Position numbers and translations under genes: made by a program. Below, piece after piece: positions 36,801-49,135 of a DNA stretch of 64,000 bases. The DNA lies in assembly GCA_963970005.1 (NCBI GenBank), contig CAXAMN010008557.1, positions 393,529 to 457,528 of the forward strand, written 5' to 3'. Below the pieces are notes generated by a model. The model had not been told where the DNA came from and did not search any database. It saw only the letters and a program-made list of their open reading frames with translations. Source of the stretch: Durusdinium trenchii. Lineage: Eukaryota > Sar > Dinophyceae > Suessiales > Symbiodiniaceae. Every line of letters starts with the position of its first letter. Within the stretch, counting starts at the first letter, position 1.

Positions 36801-37246
36801 CCAACACACTTCATATTTGTTCGCTGCTTGTGCTCCCCTCCCTTCATCCAGGTGCAGCGGGCACAGTGACACAGGCTGAGTCTAGCCCTAAAAAGAAGGC
36901 ATCCAAACTGCATTCAGGTTTATTTTCAAGTTGCTTGATGTTAAACACACCCAATTGTGGGCGATCCACACATGGCTGAGGCAAAGGTTTGGGGAGACGA
37001 GGATCAACTTTCCGATACGGACGATTTTTTATATGTGATTTTTTCGCCGTGGATCTAGACTAATCAAAACATACTTTCTCCACAAAGTCATCTATGAATG
37101 AAGCAAGAAAGCACATCGTCAAGACATTTATCAGGCAAACATGTTTATTCCTCGTGTTGCAGCGAAACACAACACAAGTACTACATGACTCAATGGCCGT
37201 TGCCGTTACACCATTGCCCTGAGGTGGCTGAGGTGGTTCCTTCCAG
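33886..37246 (+). CDS. Unidentified six-exon gene segment with consistent splice phases
   Basis: Proposed exons: 33886-33972, 34304 to about 34400, 34979-35055, 35912-35983, 36184-36338 and 37163-37246. Most have textbook borders (tttgtcgcag, gctgcttcag, tttcgcag, ccctgcatggcag, cgtgttgcag; donors GTACGC, GTAAAG, GCAACG, GTATGT, GTACGA). Phases agree: 0/0 at the first junction, 1/2 through a GC donor at 34401, 0/0 at the next two, and TG+C at the last. The peptide is largely helical: KARLRQLKQEVREFCALSF, MQMFNVVSSKADELIEKHRF and AHNAVAAVVAHARYKLAFG are typical stretches. Neither start nor stop was located. The helical repeats could suggest a scaffold or TPR-like fold, but no signature supports that. 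Confidence 0.6.
35316..35540 (+). repeat. Degenerate short tandem repeat, CGGGCGAGAATT core
   Basis: Units of about 20-23 bp such as TTCGGGCGTGAATTTGTGTGA and ATCGGGCGAGAATTTGAGTG run from 35316 to 35390, then recur more loosely to 35540 (TCGGGCGTGAAACC, TTCGGGCTGGAATT). The block lies in an intron of the unidentified gene. Confidence 0.8.
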
Positions 37247-37249
37247 GTA

Positions 37250-38560
37250 CGATTCCGGCATGTTGATGTATGTAGTTTTGTGTCTTGTGGACAGTTTCGG
37301 GCAACTAGGACTGATAGTGATGGGTCAGGCCTGGAGGAAATAGGAGGAAATAGTTTGAGATAAAGTATGCATGTTTGATGATGTGTGATTATCTTGATTT
37401 GTTTGACACCCCAAAACTTTCAAAATGACATGATCCTGTTTACTCGCTATGCTGTGAACTGCGATAAGTCAAGTACACTGGGCGAGACCAGGCTGATATA
37501 TTGGAGTCACTTGCAGTTCATGGACTCTTCATGTATTCTGGTCTTACGACATCGAACTCGCATGGAGCGGGTGTGCGCGCAGGCCTGCTGTCTCAGCGCC
37601 GCAGTGCCAGGAGATTGCGCCATGTATCCACCTGAGCAGCTGCAAGCAACCTGGTTTTGATGTGGGCATAGGAGGTGCAATGCTTCTGCCAACCTCTTGT
37701 TGATATTCTTCTCTTCAATGATCCTTGTATGTCACTACCAGTTCATGGAGTTGACAACTTCACTAATGTGTGAGAAATTGACGAAGTCATAGGACAAGTA
37801 ATTTATGCCAAAACAGGTGGCATTCATGTCTACTGTTTGAGCTCTAACACCATTGTGACTGCATGCAACCTTGCGTAAAGTAGTTTGGCTGAGTTCTACT
37901 TTACAAGTAGCGTCGTGCGACTCTTGTGGACAGGAGCCGTGGCTTGATCAGCGCATGAATAAGCACGCAGAGTAAACATGGATCATCGGGTATCAACATC
38001 CACTGAACAAGCCTGAATCACTTTTGTTCTGTTTAGCAGCAGAGCTGGACGCCTCTAGCTACTCACTGCGAGGCTGCATCAAAACATATTTTGTCAAAAT
38101 CTTGCAGTGCGAGCTAAATAATCCTATATACAGGAAACGAACTCAACCCAAAGCCCGTACCTGCAGCCACAGTTCTACTGTTTCATCCTTGTAGGCTGAC
38201 AATGTTCCATCATTTTGCAGAACCAGAGGGGCCTTCAGGGATTGCTTAGCTTGCTGTGGATCATGGCTGCCATGGTAGCTGTTGATGCCAAGATGGATGC
38301 GGCTTCGCACCCTGCTTCGCGTCCCCGCAGGGTGGGGCAGTCGGCGGTCATGGACTTCATGTGGAGGTGGTTGGCCCCTTTGCCACTTTAGAGCCCTTGG
38401 CCTTTCATTAGTAGGCCAACGGGGTTGGTAGACGCATGGATTGAACGTCCATGACAATTCCCCCTGGACTTGATAGGATCTAGAGTATGAACGCATGAAA
38501 CGAGAGCGGGGTCTTGAGGGAAGGTCTTGAAGCATCGCCTGCCTTTGAATAAACCATACT
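37250..38560. other. Stretch without recognised gene
   Basis: No exon could be supported. A 130-codon - strand ORF (38143-38535) has proline/arginine-rich, unconserved composition. Confidence 0.4.
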
Positions 38561-38565
38561 TACAG

Positions 38566-41500
38566 GGACCACCAATGCCTGGCATGACTCAAAGAGAAGC
38601 TGCAAAACAGGCTTGCTGTGACGGCTGCCAACGTCCGGTGAAACTGTGTCTTTGTCACTCGGCGCCAAGAAGTAAAGGGATCACAGGAAGCAGTGTTGGC
38701 GTGGAGACTTGGGGGTTTTCTATCCAGGCCTGACGCTTTCTGGTGCTCAGTCTAGTTACGAGCTCCTATTCCTACCCTTGCATTTCAATCGAGAGACCTT
38801 AAAGCCAGTAAAAGCAAGCAGATTGCCTCCAGTGTAGTTTTTGCCGGACTGAAAGCAAGGCCAAAAAGTGCATGCCCGTCTGTCTCATGTCATACCCGCC
38901 CTCTCCGGTCCGGTCTAAGATTTCCGCATCAGAACCACGTGAGGGCTGGTTGGGACCTCGAATGACCTCCCAGGCGATTGCCTCCCAGCCGAGCCAGTGC
39001 AAACTCGGACGCGCGTGGTGATTTTGGTGCATCCCAAGGCCTTGGGGCGATGCCTGGGTCAGTTGCAGACATCCAGAGAGTACATGAGCAGCCGCATTGA
39101 TTCACCGACATAAAGTATAAAGAATAGCTGGGAGGTCGTGGCGCATTACTTTTTTCACGTCATGGCGCCGCTGAACGAGGTAGGGGGAGCATAAAACGAG
39201 ATCTCCGGACTCCTGTAGTATAATCAGTGGTGTACTTGTAGGGTGTTTGCAACCTGTGCTATGGCAAAGCCTCCAAAGAGCAATCTGTGCTACGGGAAGG
39301 GTCCCAAAGAGAAATCCGATCCACCATTGTTTCTTTCTCCTTCTCGCCAAAAAATAGACCATCAGCCTCCAGTGACAGCTCTGACACAACCTCGGAGTGA
39401 AAAAATGTACGTTCAGCTGTTCAGCTAGGGCAGAAAACGGCGTCGGAATCACATCCGAACGACACCCCCAACTGGCATTCCCTCGATCTGTATGATGCGG
39501 TGCCCATGTTGCAGCCGAGCTTTGCCCTCCCATGCCTTCTCAACATGTTTTACAAGTAAGAAAGAGGTTAGGCCTGCCACAGGGCCACAAGGCTGTCCGC
39601 ATGGAACAGCGTGCGCCTGTAGATGGGGTTAAGAAAAGAACGACGGGTATTAGTATTGGACAGAACTCACTTGGAAAGCGGGACGCCCCACAAGCACCAA
39701 TATCATATGAGTGGGAACGGCATCGTGGAAATACGGCCATTACATGTAGTAACATGTACACTCTGACTCACTAACATGGAAGTGGAAAATGGGGCCCTGG
39801 AAGACTACTGTCCTCTACAAACAGGCGGTTCAAAGTATGTTAAATAGAAGTCGTTGCTCACCGGAATTACAGAGGGCTTGCGGATGTTTTATTTGTGGCT
39901 GAGTTGAGCAACTGTTTCGTGAAGGGTGAATTCGTCAAATGTCAACTATTTCTAGACCAAATTAAGCATGACAACAGAGCTGTTTGTTGCTCAGAAGCAT
40001 TCCAGGTCTCGGTTTCACTTGGACCTCCCCAAGCCTGCTTGTTGGTTTGCCACTTCATTGCCACTTGACAGGAGTTAAAGCGAAAACTTGGCACTTTACC
40101 CTTGTTGAGGCAGGTCTGATCGATCGAAATCACAAGCATAAGGAGGAGGCTGCTACTCCGCACGATGCACAGACCAAGAGTGTTGAACATGTTGTTTTGT
40201 TTTTTTGTTTTGACTTGGAGGCTGTGTTTACAAGACATCATCATCAAAGAAGGCAAGGAAGGGCAACTGCACGTCCGATTCTTTTTGAATTATTACTTTG
40301 GTTGGATCACCTCAGTCCATCATGAGGCCACGACATGCTCGCTCAACAAACAGGTTTTTACTTACCGCTGCAGGCAAACACAGTTTAAAGACAATACAAG
40401 TAGAGAAGGACCCAACAGGTGTTTTAGAGGATGATGAAGGTGTATTATGGTAAAATCTGTTTGCATTGGCCACAATCACAATCAGTACTGTATCTCAGTA
40501 CCAAGAATGCTGGGCCAAACTATTTCGTGACGCAGGTGAGTATTTCCCCGAGCCCTCAGAGGATCCAGACCTGCACCAGCAGCTTTTTGCGGATGACCAC
40601 CAGCCACTTGGCGAAACACAGAAAGCATCTATGCTATAGGATTTTTAAAGCATCAAGAGGCCTTTCATGAGGAAATCAAAAGTGCGCAACAGTAATATTG
40701 AACCGTTTTTTGTGCAGATTGATGTGCTGCCAAAAGAGACTGCATGTCAATATCAAGACGATGCAACTAAACCGTTGACTGACACGTGCAGGTCGTTTTT
40801 CTTTGAGGCCGATGTTTCTTTGCCCCGGCCCCGATGCCAAAGAGCTGGCCGTCACGGAGGCCACAGAAAGCCAAGTCTACCAGATAATCTTGAGGGAAGG
40901 AACAAGTTTGAGCAATCCTGAAGAACACCTTATGCTGGATATGATCCTATGTATCATATTTTGTTTCCCCAAGCAGTGTAGACCTTGACGAACTTGGCGA
41001 TTTTGATTCTGCTGAATAGGAGGGCCTTGGGCAATAGTTTTTTGTTTTAATAACGTGTTCATCCCAAAGATGCTGATCCAACATAATATATTGTTGAGTG
41101 CGAGATGACTCCTATGTTCATCCCCATTAGCCGTCTAGACGAAACAGAACCATTTTTTGCCCGGCAGTGTATATCGTATTCATAGCGTGCTTATGGCTTC
41201 TCCTCAAGCATGGCAGGAAGCACCGAGCGAAAAGGCATCCCTCATTTTCATCGACGGAACGTGGCGGCAGGCCTTCGGTTTACCGTTTCATGGATTCATG
41301 CGCCACATGATTTCAATATCACGAAAACACTTGATTTCGTTCTAAGCTCTCAAGATCACCAACCTGTTGGATCCATGCGCGCCAGATCTCCACTCCGTTG
41401 CACCGGTGGCTCTCGCAGGCCAAGTCGATGGTCTCCAGGTCCCCGTGGCTGACGGAGCACGTCCAGCGTGCGGTCATCAGGCGGGGAGTGACGTAGAGCA

Positions 41501-42306
41501 AAGATTAAACTCCTAAGCCACGACCACCTCATGGTGGAGGATAAGACTCATAGTTAGGTTGACTTTGACTATACTCATTGCACATCTACAATGCTACATG
41601 CTGTCATTTTGGTATGGGCATGTATGGGTGTGGTGCAGCCTATCCCGTACTTCACCGACCTCTCCATCTTGCACCAGGCCGACAGCAAACAGTGGCTACC
41701 GCTTTCGGAAGCAACCAGCCCTGGGCCGAGTCCGGGATGGTGAGTGCTATTGATAGCAGGAAAGCGGGATGAGAAGTGGGGCCATGCATTGTTCCCCCAA
41801 AACCAAAAGTCTGTTTCTTCCTTTTCCTCCTTTAAGGAGGAGTTCCAGCGAGAGGGATTGCACCCTCAAACTGGGTTGCTAATCTCTCCAAGGAACTGGG
41901 TTGCTTGTCTACCTTGGAGGCCGTGGCTGAGGCATGGAGTAGGGATAAAAGCCTTGAAATACATATCCATGAGAGAAAGTCAAGTGGAGATAGCACAGTG
42001 AAGGATCTCAAGCCTTTTGCAAAGTAGAGCTTGATGCGCCTTTGCAACATATGTCCTCACAAAACACCTCGTGGAACTGATAGAATATGATCCGAAACAT
42101 GTTGCTCAGGCAAAAGAAGTGCAGTAACACTGACTTCAAAGAAGACATGGACTTATGGACCATCTCTCGGACACTCTTGCCGCGAGGCGCTGCTGGCCTT
42201 AGAGGGTTCTGGTGGCTCGCAGCTCAAGCAGCTCCTTCTGCAGCCCTTCAGTCGAGCCATGGCAGGGATTCATTGCGAGTCCCAGTGTCTTGAATATGTC
42301 TTTTAA
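38566..42306 (+). CDS. DTW-domain tRNA-uridine aminocarboxypropyltransferase (TapT/DTWD-like), nine exons
   Basis: Enzymes of this family transfer the 3-amino-3-carboxypropyl group of S-adenosylmethionine to a tRNA uridine (acp3U). Exons: 38566-38671, 38974-39038, 40072-40109, 40221-40252, 40792 to about 40859, 41217-41270, 41419-41480, 41678-41739 and 42125-42306, with ATG at 38575 and TAA at 42304. Landmarks in order: zinc-knuckle CDGCQRPVKLCLC, TRTRVVILVHPK, LKRKLGTLPLL, LQDIIIKEG, RFSLRPMFLCPGPDAKEL, the signature SLIFIDGTWRQ (D-x-T-W), SMVSRSPWL, SGYRFRKQPALGRV and CREALLALEG. All junction phases agree. Donors at 39039, 40110, 40253, 41271 and 41481 are GC, as are both candidates at the fifth junction; those at 38672 and 41740 are GT. 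The product is about 215-220 residues, the normal size for the family. The first exon follows tacttacag, a possible spliced-leader acceptor. The fifth-exon end is ambiguous between two GC donors (40848 or 40860). Confidence 0.88.
40498..40621 (+). CDS. Extra exon-like segment inside an intron of the DTW gene
   Basis: Between actgtatctcag and ACACAG one frame reads YQECWAKLFRDAGEYFPEP and DLHQQLFADDHQPLGE. The composition is convincingly coding. Yet the neighbouring DTW exons (ending 40252, starting 40792) already join in phase to give the family sequence KEGRF. It may be an alternatively used exon, a lineage-specific insertion, or a fragment of another gene. Confidence 0.4.
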
Positions 42307-43500
42307 TGCTTGGAGGCAGTGGGTGTAGGGGTTCGACTAACCACCAGCGAGCGGGAGAGAGCCTAGAGTGCAAGTGTGATGCTTCCTCTACCGGAGATTT
42401 TTGGGGATGGTCATGGCTGGAGAACAGTCCTCCCATATTTTTTGGGTTGGATCTTAAGGAAACTTTCTTTGGGGTGGGAGTGAAATGCAAGCTTAGGAGA
42501 TTAGTTGTTCCCCTAAAATGGATATTTATATAGATATATACATAGTCATCTCCTTTGGGCACTGCTCCTTATGACACTGGAGCAAAACATGATTGAAGTT
42601 TACAGAGGCTTGTGGTGGGTGAAGGGTGGCAAGCATGTGGCCGTGCTGATCGCACAAGAGACGTACTGCGCAGGACTCTTTGCCATAGGTACAACGGTGT
42701 GTCGCTTTGATTTGCTTTGCGTTTCCAAGTGGTTACAGTGCAATCAAACTGATTTCCAGAAGGGTTATTTCATGTTGTTTCTACTTCTTATACAATCAAA
42801 TCTACCCTGTAGTATTTCGTTCAGGTTCTATCGTTTCTTCTCAACTCCGCGTGCAACTGAAAACCAAGATGAAACTGATGTCCAGATGACATGCAGAACT
42901 TGCTGACATGGCCACAATGTCCCAGCATTTCTTGATGGCTCGGTGGAAAGCATCAAGGATTGCTTTGGAACACGTGGAGCTTCTACAGATTACAGCGCCA
43001 CCAGGGGAGAACTCCAAGCACCCTTGTGATTCCTTGTGCCCCTTGTGGGATGCAAGGAAATAGAACCGCTGGCCAGGTATAGCGCTGTTATTTTTGACCT
43101 GGACCTTGTTTCTCACCATTTATTGGCAGCTGCGCAGCTTCAGGAATGGTCGAAATGCAGTGCTCGTTCATTGGGGACCAGGACAAGAACATACCTTCAG
43201 AGCAGACCTCTCAAAAGTTCGATGCAGAGGCCCTGATGTTAAAACGAGAGCTGCGCAGTCTGTACTGATCCACACATATAGTAAAATCTAATCGTGTTTG
43301 ATCGATCCATTTCTGCTGTTTCTGCGGTGTTTCTTTTCCAGTTTGAGCCAGCGCGGCGCTTCTTACTGTAAATTCTGTAAGGCACAGACACGGAGTCTTT
43401 GCAAGTGGATGCAAGTGGCTTTAATGGCTTCCCATACAAGAAACATTGAATAGACCACCTCACAACAAATGAACCAAACTGTATGAATTACTTCACCGGA
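42307..43500. other. Stretch without recognised gene
   Basis: One weak open segment (42604-42695, WWVKGGKHVAVLIAQETYC after tttacag) may be an exon; nothing else is supported. Confidence 0.35.
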
Positions 43501-43502
43501 AG

Positions 43503-43930
43503 GTGGAACCTCATGTGCGAGCTTGGACCGCAGGCAGCATTGCTGCAGTTCGAGCAGAAAGAGACAGAAGCCAAAGAGGTGGCTGCCCCAACATTTGGAT
43601 CAACATGCATAGTGAGACAGGAAAGGTCACTGACTGCCAGTGTTTCTGGAGCTCACATGGGGGCGAAGACCAGCTTTTCACCGTGGAGAGTGGAATCACA
43701 TTGGGTTGCCTCCCTGAGTTTGCCCTTTATGAGGGCCCCCTGGGCTGAAACCCGAGGTGATCGACAGCACCAAAGAGATCTTCTGTTGCTTGGATGCTTT
43801 TGATTTCTTTTGCACCCTCCAAAATGGATGGAACAGATTGGACAAGATGGATTATGAACACGTGCACACCCTCTGGACTTTGACATGTGTATTGAAAGAT
43901 ATTGAAAGCGTGTTTGTTGGGGGGCGCTGA
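43503..43930 (+). pseudogene. Intronless coding-like block with an apparent frameshift, function unknown
   Basis: One frame from about 43590 reads DCQCFWSSHGGEDQLFTVES and GCLPEFALYEGP up to a C-run at 43734-43739. A second frame continues immediately as GLKPEVIDSTKEIFCCLDAF, LQNGWNRLDKMDYEHVH and VLKDIESVFVGG to TGA 43928. One extra base in the C-run would unite both into a single frame of about 140 codons. This suggests a frameshifted single-exon copy or a sequencing error in the homopolymer. No family recognised. Confidence 0.45.
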
Positions 43931-44146
43931 TGGGGGCTCTTCACAGTAGACCTCTGCACACAACCTGTCCCTCACCATGGATCCTCCTCAAGCACGAGCA
44001 TCCCGCAGAGAACGGAATTGGTGACAGAACACCAGCAGGCCTGCCTTTCTGGCTGAAAGAACCTTTGCCAAGTTTGCCAGCACAACACGAGCATGCACCG
44101 ATCGACGGGCAACTCACTCATCCACCGACCCTTTGTTGATCCGGAG

Positions 44147-44919
44147 GCCTTCTCCGCTGGGGCGAGCGCCAAGTGCCCGAGCGCCCGGTGATCGTCATGG
44201 AGCTCTTCCGTGGGACCAGCGAAGAGGCCAAGCGCCGCAGCCAGGAGCAGCGAAGCGGACGGATAGACGTAGTACAGACCAAAATAGCGATGTATTATTT
44301 ATGGTGTTTTGGTGCTGGTGGATAAGATGTGAAACAACGGCCTGGCACAAAGCTTGGCTCGAGAATTCAGGGTGGTCCGTCAGGAGCTTTCGCTGGGCCG
44401 TCCGCGCGGGAGCCGCTGCTGGGTCCGACACCTCCGCGACGTGCCGGAAGGAGCCTTGTGGGAGGCGCTTTGTTTTTTTTTGCGGTGACCGTAGACCGTA
44501 GAACTGACAGAGAAAACGAGTAGCAGAGCGGCAGAGCTTTTCTTGGATCGGAGAAGAAGATGTGTGATTTTCATGTGGATGAAGAACTGAGTAGAAGTGA
44601 CAGTCCTATGGAAGGAATAGAAGATAATAGAAGGTAATTGTTGTATTCTTGAAAGTAGGTGATCTTGATAAGAGAACTCCATGGCATTTGCACTACTCAC
44701 TACTCCATGTCTTCGGTGTCGTTTTCGGTGTCCCCAGGTGCCTGGGCCGATGCAGCCCGAGGCCGAAGCCGTCTGATGGACAGCCACGGCATGGGCGAAG
44801 CCACCGCCGTGCAGTTCGCAGCTTCGGTTCTTTGTACAGCGGGCGAGGCCGGCCGGCGCGCGCCAGCCGGCCGGGGGCCTTTTGCAGCGCGTGCCGCGCG
44901 GAAAATGGGAAGAATTTAA
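44147..44919 (+). CDS. Three-exon gene end, function unknown
   Basis: Exon one (44147-44268, acceptor tgatccggag, donor GAC|GTAGTA) reads LLRWGERQVPERPVIVMELF and TSEEAKRRSQEQRSGR. Exon two (44371 to about 44480, acceptor gagaattcag) is open in two frames, with phase favouring PSAREPLLGPTPPRRAGRS and composition favouring LRDVPEGALWEAL. Exon three (44738-44919, acceptor tccccag) reads ADAARGRSRLMDSHGMGEA, TAVQFAASVLC and stops at TAA 44917. The exons are notably G/C-rich against A/T-rich introns. No known domain is seen. Confidence 0.5.
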
Positions 44920-45523
44920 TGGAATTTGTTTTTAGTTCTTGGCAGATGAGAGTAGGTTTATGTATTTGCCTGCCTGTGGCTCATGCAAGCGACTTGGGCA
45001 CTAAGGCCCACAGAGTGAAGCCAAAGCTGCCGTGCCAGAGGCTGCGATGCCCCGTTGCTGGAACAACACTGACCGTTGGATTGAATGACTCCTTTTGATG
45101 GTTTTGCCTGCATTTCTTGAATCGAAGGAGAGAACATGCTGATGATCCTCTTGTCCAATAGTATCCAACCGTGCACAGCTTGTCGATACTACCAATAGCC
45201 CTATATTCTCCAGTTGGTGCTCCGGTATGCCCTGCATGAGGTGTATGAGGGCAATTGAGAACATTCCAGTGTCCAGTCTCAAATGCGAGCAAATGTCGAG
45301 AATGTTTATGCAATGATTCCACACACTACACACTCAATCAATTTCTCTCGAACCTTCATTCTCCATCATTCTTCAAAGTCTGTCCAGTCTTCAGCAAAGC
45401 CGCTGGTCCACAGATAGAGCATATTGTTATAAGGCTGGGTAAGAAGATAACACGTTCTTCCGCCTGGAGTATCTTTACATATCTTTACATACTACGTATA
45501 TGCTGTAGATGTTTCATGTGCAG

Positions 45524-45656
45524 TCAGCTTTGATCCATCGCGACTCTCCGTGCCTTCGACCGCCAGAGGCGACGAGTCCGGCGATCCATCGCGGCGTTCC
45601 CCCATCGGCCCGCCTGCCGTCGACCAGCGCAGGCCTCGAATCGCGTCTTTCGTCCG
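45524..45656 (+). CDS. Candidate G/C-rich exon, function unknown
   Basis: The segment lies between gtttcatgtgcag and donor CCG|GTGTTG. Two frames are open; the likelier reads FDPSRLSVPSTARGDESGD and PSRRSPIGPPAVDQRRP, a disordered linker. It may belong to the KH-domain gene that follows. Confidence 0.4.
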
Positions 45657-46290
45657 GTGTTGACGTGACTTGCGGCGAAAGATGGCGAAAGCGGCCGTCC
45701 AACGACGCCAAAGAACAGTCCGAAGCACAGTTGTTCTTGACAGGAGAAACGAAAGCCAAAGCGGCAGGCAGGGCCGGCAGGGCTTGGTTTTGAAGTTGGG
45801 ATGCATGTGGGCCAGGTCTGACGACCTTTGACCAAGTTGCACATGCTAATTGGGCTAATTGGTTATGCAGATGGCTAGTTTCTTTCAACGGTACTCATGC
45901 TATCCCGTGCCACTGCTAGTTGCATAGCCGCGCAGGTTTGGCAGGCCAGGTTAATGTGGCATTGTTTCAGAGGTGTCAGACGGTGTCATAGTGAGAAATT
46001 GTTGAGACACTTAGACAGACATGACATAGAATGATCTGGAAAAAAGAGCGGCAGCGGTTGATCTGCCTCCCGAGATTCACAGTGCGTTTTTGTTTTACAT
46101 GACATAGAATGACTGTAGACCCCAAACGGCTGCTGGATCACCCCGAAGCTGCGAACTTCAGGTCGTCATGAGAAGAGTGCGGCGGGACAAGGAGGCGAAC
46201 GGGGATGGACCTGATGGCTTGTAGATGTGTTCCATTGTTCGGCACCCGGAGATGTTTGGGAACAGTGTTTGGATGTTTGTCTCGTCTCAG

Positions 46291-47104
46291 TTTCGACATC
46301 GACTCGTTTCGGGCACTGGATGCCATTCGAAGCTCGAAAAGGTGGAAAGTACCTTTGCCGTGTGAAAGTGGGCATCGAAGAGGATGTGACATTTCAGGCC
46401 GTCTGGACGGTGGGACGGTGCACGGTGTCAGCACGGTCGGTGTTGACTGTACCATTGCTTTTCTGAGGGACGTATACCGTATAAATGTCTTATGTTCTAC
46501 AAGCAGAGCTGAGAAAATCTATACACCACAGACCATCCTGAAAAGGAGTAATTAATTTGTAATTATATATGTTTCATGAGTTTCAACTCCAGAGTTTATT
46601 CGTTTCATGTGTCTTGGTTCATAATAAGAATTTACTCTTGATTTAATTCTGTTCATTTGGGTTTGCTGGCCTGGTATTTCCAGGAATTAGCTCCAGAGTA
46701 TAGTAAGTGCAAAAGGTGCCCAGTCTCTACCACAAAGACCATCCTGGTCGGTTGGTCGAAGTGCCTAGTACCTTTGGATGTACATCGAGTGACTATGATT
46801 GACTCCCATGTCTTTTGCACAGCCGCTGGCAGCATTGCGTTGGCTGCGTTGGCGCTCCCCAAGCCGACCTTTTGGCAACTCGTGTTTTGCAACTCGCCGT
46901 GCAACCTGAATAGCATCCAACATCCCAACACCTGTCAGGAGATTAAGGAGTCTTGGAGGTTAGGCGTCACACATTCGATGGAATTCTCCCAAGATCACTT
47001 AGTGTATCCTCCATCGAATTCCTCCCTCGAATTCCCAACATCCATCGTTCGTCAGCAGGTCTGCCGGCGCATCATCGGTCCTGGTGGCGAGAACATGAAA
47101 CGTC
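46291..47104 (+). CDS. KH RNA-binding domain, two exons
   Basis: Exon one (46291-46397, acceptor ctcgtctcag, GC donor) ends with YLCRVKVGIEEDVTFQ; exon two (47059-47104, acceptor gtcagcag, GC donor) reads VCRRIIGPGGENMKR. The junction is phase 0. Together they form the beta1-alpha1 part of a type I KH domain. The GPGG loop corresponds to the GxxG that contacts RNA, and the preceding VGIEED resembles protist KH proteins. The rest of the domain should follow in the next exon but was not found between 47.1 and 48.5 kb. The long ORF spanning 46657-47394 is intron read-through around exon two. Partners and targets are unknown. Confidence 0.62.
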
Positions 47105-49097
47105 GCTTTTCTCTGGTGGAGAAACGGCTCTGTTGGGACGATCTCATCTCACCAAAACGGGTGATCGAAAAGAAAGCAGTTCAAAAGCCAAGGTCCAGGA
47201 GGTTGAGGAAGAACATATTTCTTGAGCGGTTCCACGTACAATTATATCAAGAGTGCGGTCTTTTCGAGTCAAGAACAATTGAGCTTGGAGCTAGATTTGG
47301 GACATTTGGCAAGTGGTTTTCAGAGTGCCTGAGGCATCATCGAATCGACCGGAAATGGATCAGTGAAGATCCGTTTGAGAGGCCGAGGATCTAAGCCGGG
47401 GTGCCCATTTGGTCAGAAGTCTCAGAAGTAGAGTTGGAAGATCAACACTATAGACTAGCAAGCTTTGCGCTTAGCGCTTGTTGGAGATCTTTTGCGACAA
47501 TGGCCCCAGGGCCCTATGATTCAATCATATTCAATCCCATGTCGGACACGTCGAGGCATGTTCCACCTTTCGGGGGTTGCTCTCCAGAATCAAACGCGGA
47601 GCTTGAGGGATTTGCGAGACAAGGTATTTGGAAGGCCCAGAACACAAGGAGTCGAATGATGACCTGATGCTTTGCGTCAGTGCCACCAACAGGCCAGGGT
47701 CCCAACGCCAAGAAGTGTGGGCACCTTTTGCACTTACTTTACTTGTTCCTTTGCAAAGAGAGTTGATACATTACGCTGTCCACACTGCCACTCAGACTAG
47801 ATCTTTCTGAGTCGATGGCTTGCTTGGTGAGAAGTGCACAGGGATGTTGGACTCTGAAGCACACATACATTCCTCTGCACTCTGCCGCGTCAGGCGCTCC
47901 TTTGAGAAGGCTGCGAGCCTTGTTGAAGGTCTCATCACTTCGGTGCAGCAGGCGCCATGACTTCACTCCAGACACCTCGTCAGCGGCCAAAAAGGCAACC
48001 CTTTTTGGAGTGAAGCTTGAGACGTCCGACAGATTCCAGCATCTACAGGCATACACCGTTGTTTCAGCATGTGTATCAAGGCAAACTTGAAACTTGGATG
48101 AATTTGGAAGACTGGAGATGCTTAAGTGCTCCCCATGAAAACCATTGAAAACCTCGTTGTGGCCATCAGGACTATGTGGCTTTTTGCCAGGCCTGGAAGA
48201 CCTTGGTATGAAGCTTTCACAGTGGATTGTGTTACTCGTATTTGCGTTATTTGAGTAGAATATGCTGTATAACAATTTCCTTGTATATCCTTGTTAGTTG
48301 AGCATGTATACAGTATGTTGACAGTATGTTTGAGTAGAGCCAACCAGATTGTGTTCTGCATAAGGCATCCGTCCCTGCGTTCCAGGGACCCCGTGCCGAG
48401 GCACGGCGCTTGCCGGTGCCATCCTTGTCGGTGCGGCGTGAGGCCCAGCGCTCCCGCTGAAGGTGCCGAAGGCGCAGCTGAAGGTAGAGGTCGGGCGGAC
48501 TGCAAACTGGGGTGCATAAGGAATCATACTGAATTATATATATTATATTTTATATTTATTATATTATATCCAAGTATATATCCATGGATGGATTGAAGGA
48601 GCAACGTTTGGACCTGTTTGGGTACATTAAGTTTGACTGGTCCTAGCCAAGAAGCGTGCCTTTGTTCTTGTTCAGTCCAATGGGCAAATAAAACCGTTTC
48701 TGTGGCGTCTTACTGACTTGCCTTGCATCACAGCATCAAGTGAATGAACAAGCTTCGTAAAGTAGAAAATTGTGTTTTGGACCGAGATGTAACAAACGAA
48801 ATGGTGCAGTTCCAACAACAGGTGTTGTTGTTCGACAATTTCTGCTTCCGTAGCGAGGTGTTGATTGAGTACTATGTCGGATCAACTATCACTACCGTGC
48901 CGTGCACTGCACTATATTCCCACTAACGATCGCCAGCTGCAAAAGACGGGTTGGGTTTCTCCACAAAGTGAAACGAACCGGTTGCAGATATAAGAATTCT
49001 AGTCTATCTATTATAGTCCTTGCTGCAATTGCGTGTGAAAGTTGCTGTTTTCGGATATCATCGGATAGTATGTACTGTATGCTACTGTAGTATTTAC

Positions 49098-49135
49098 TAG
49101 TAACAGTATATATATATATAATATATATATATATT
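49098..49135. repeat. (AT)n microsatellite
   Basis: Alternating TA dinucleotides with one AATA interruption. Confidence 0.95.

Noticed and set aside
38143..38535. 130-codon ORF on the - strand before the DTW gene
   Set aside because: Proline/arginine-rich with no motif; lies in the 5' flank of a well-supported + strand gene.
46657..47394. 245-codon ORF around the KH motif as a whole gene
   Set aside because: Only 47059-47104 shows KH character; the rest reads like intron and lacks conserved strands.
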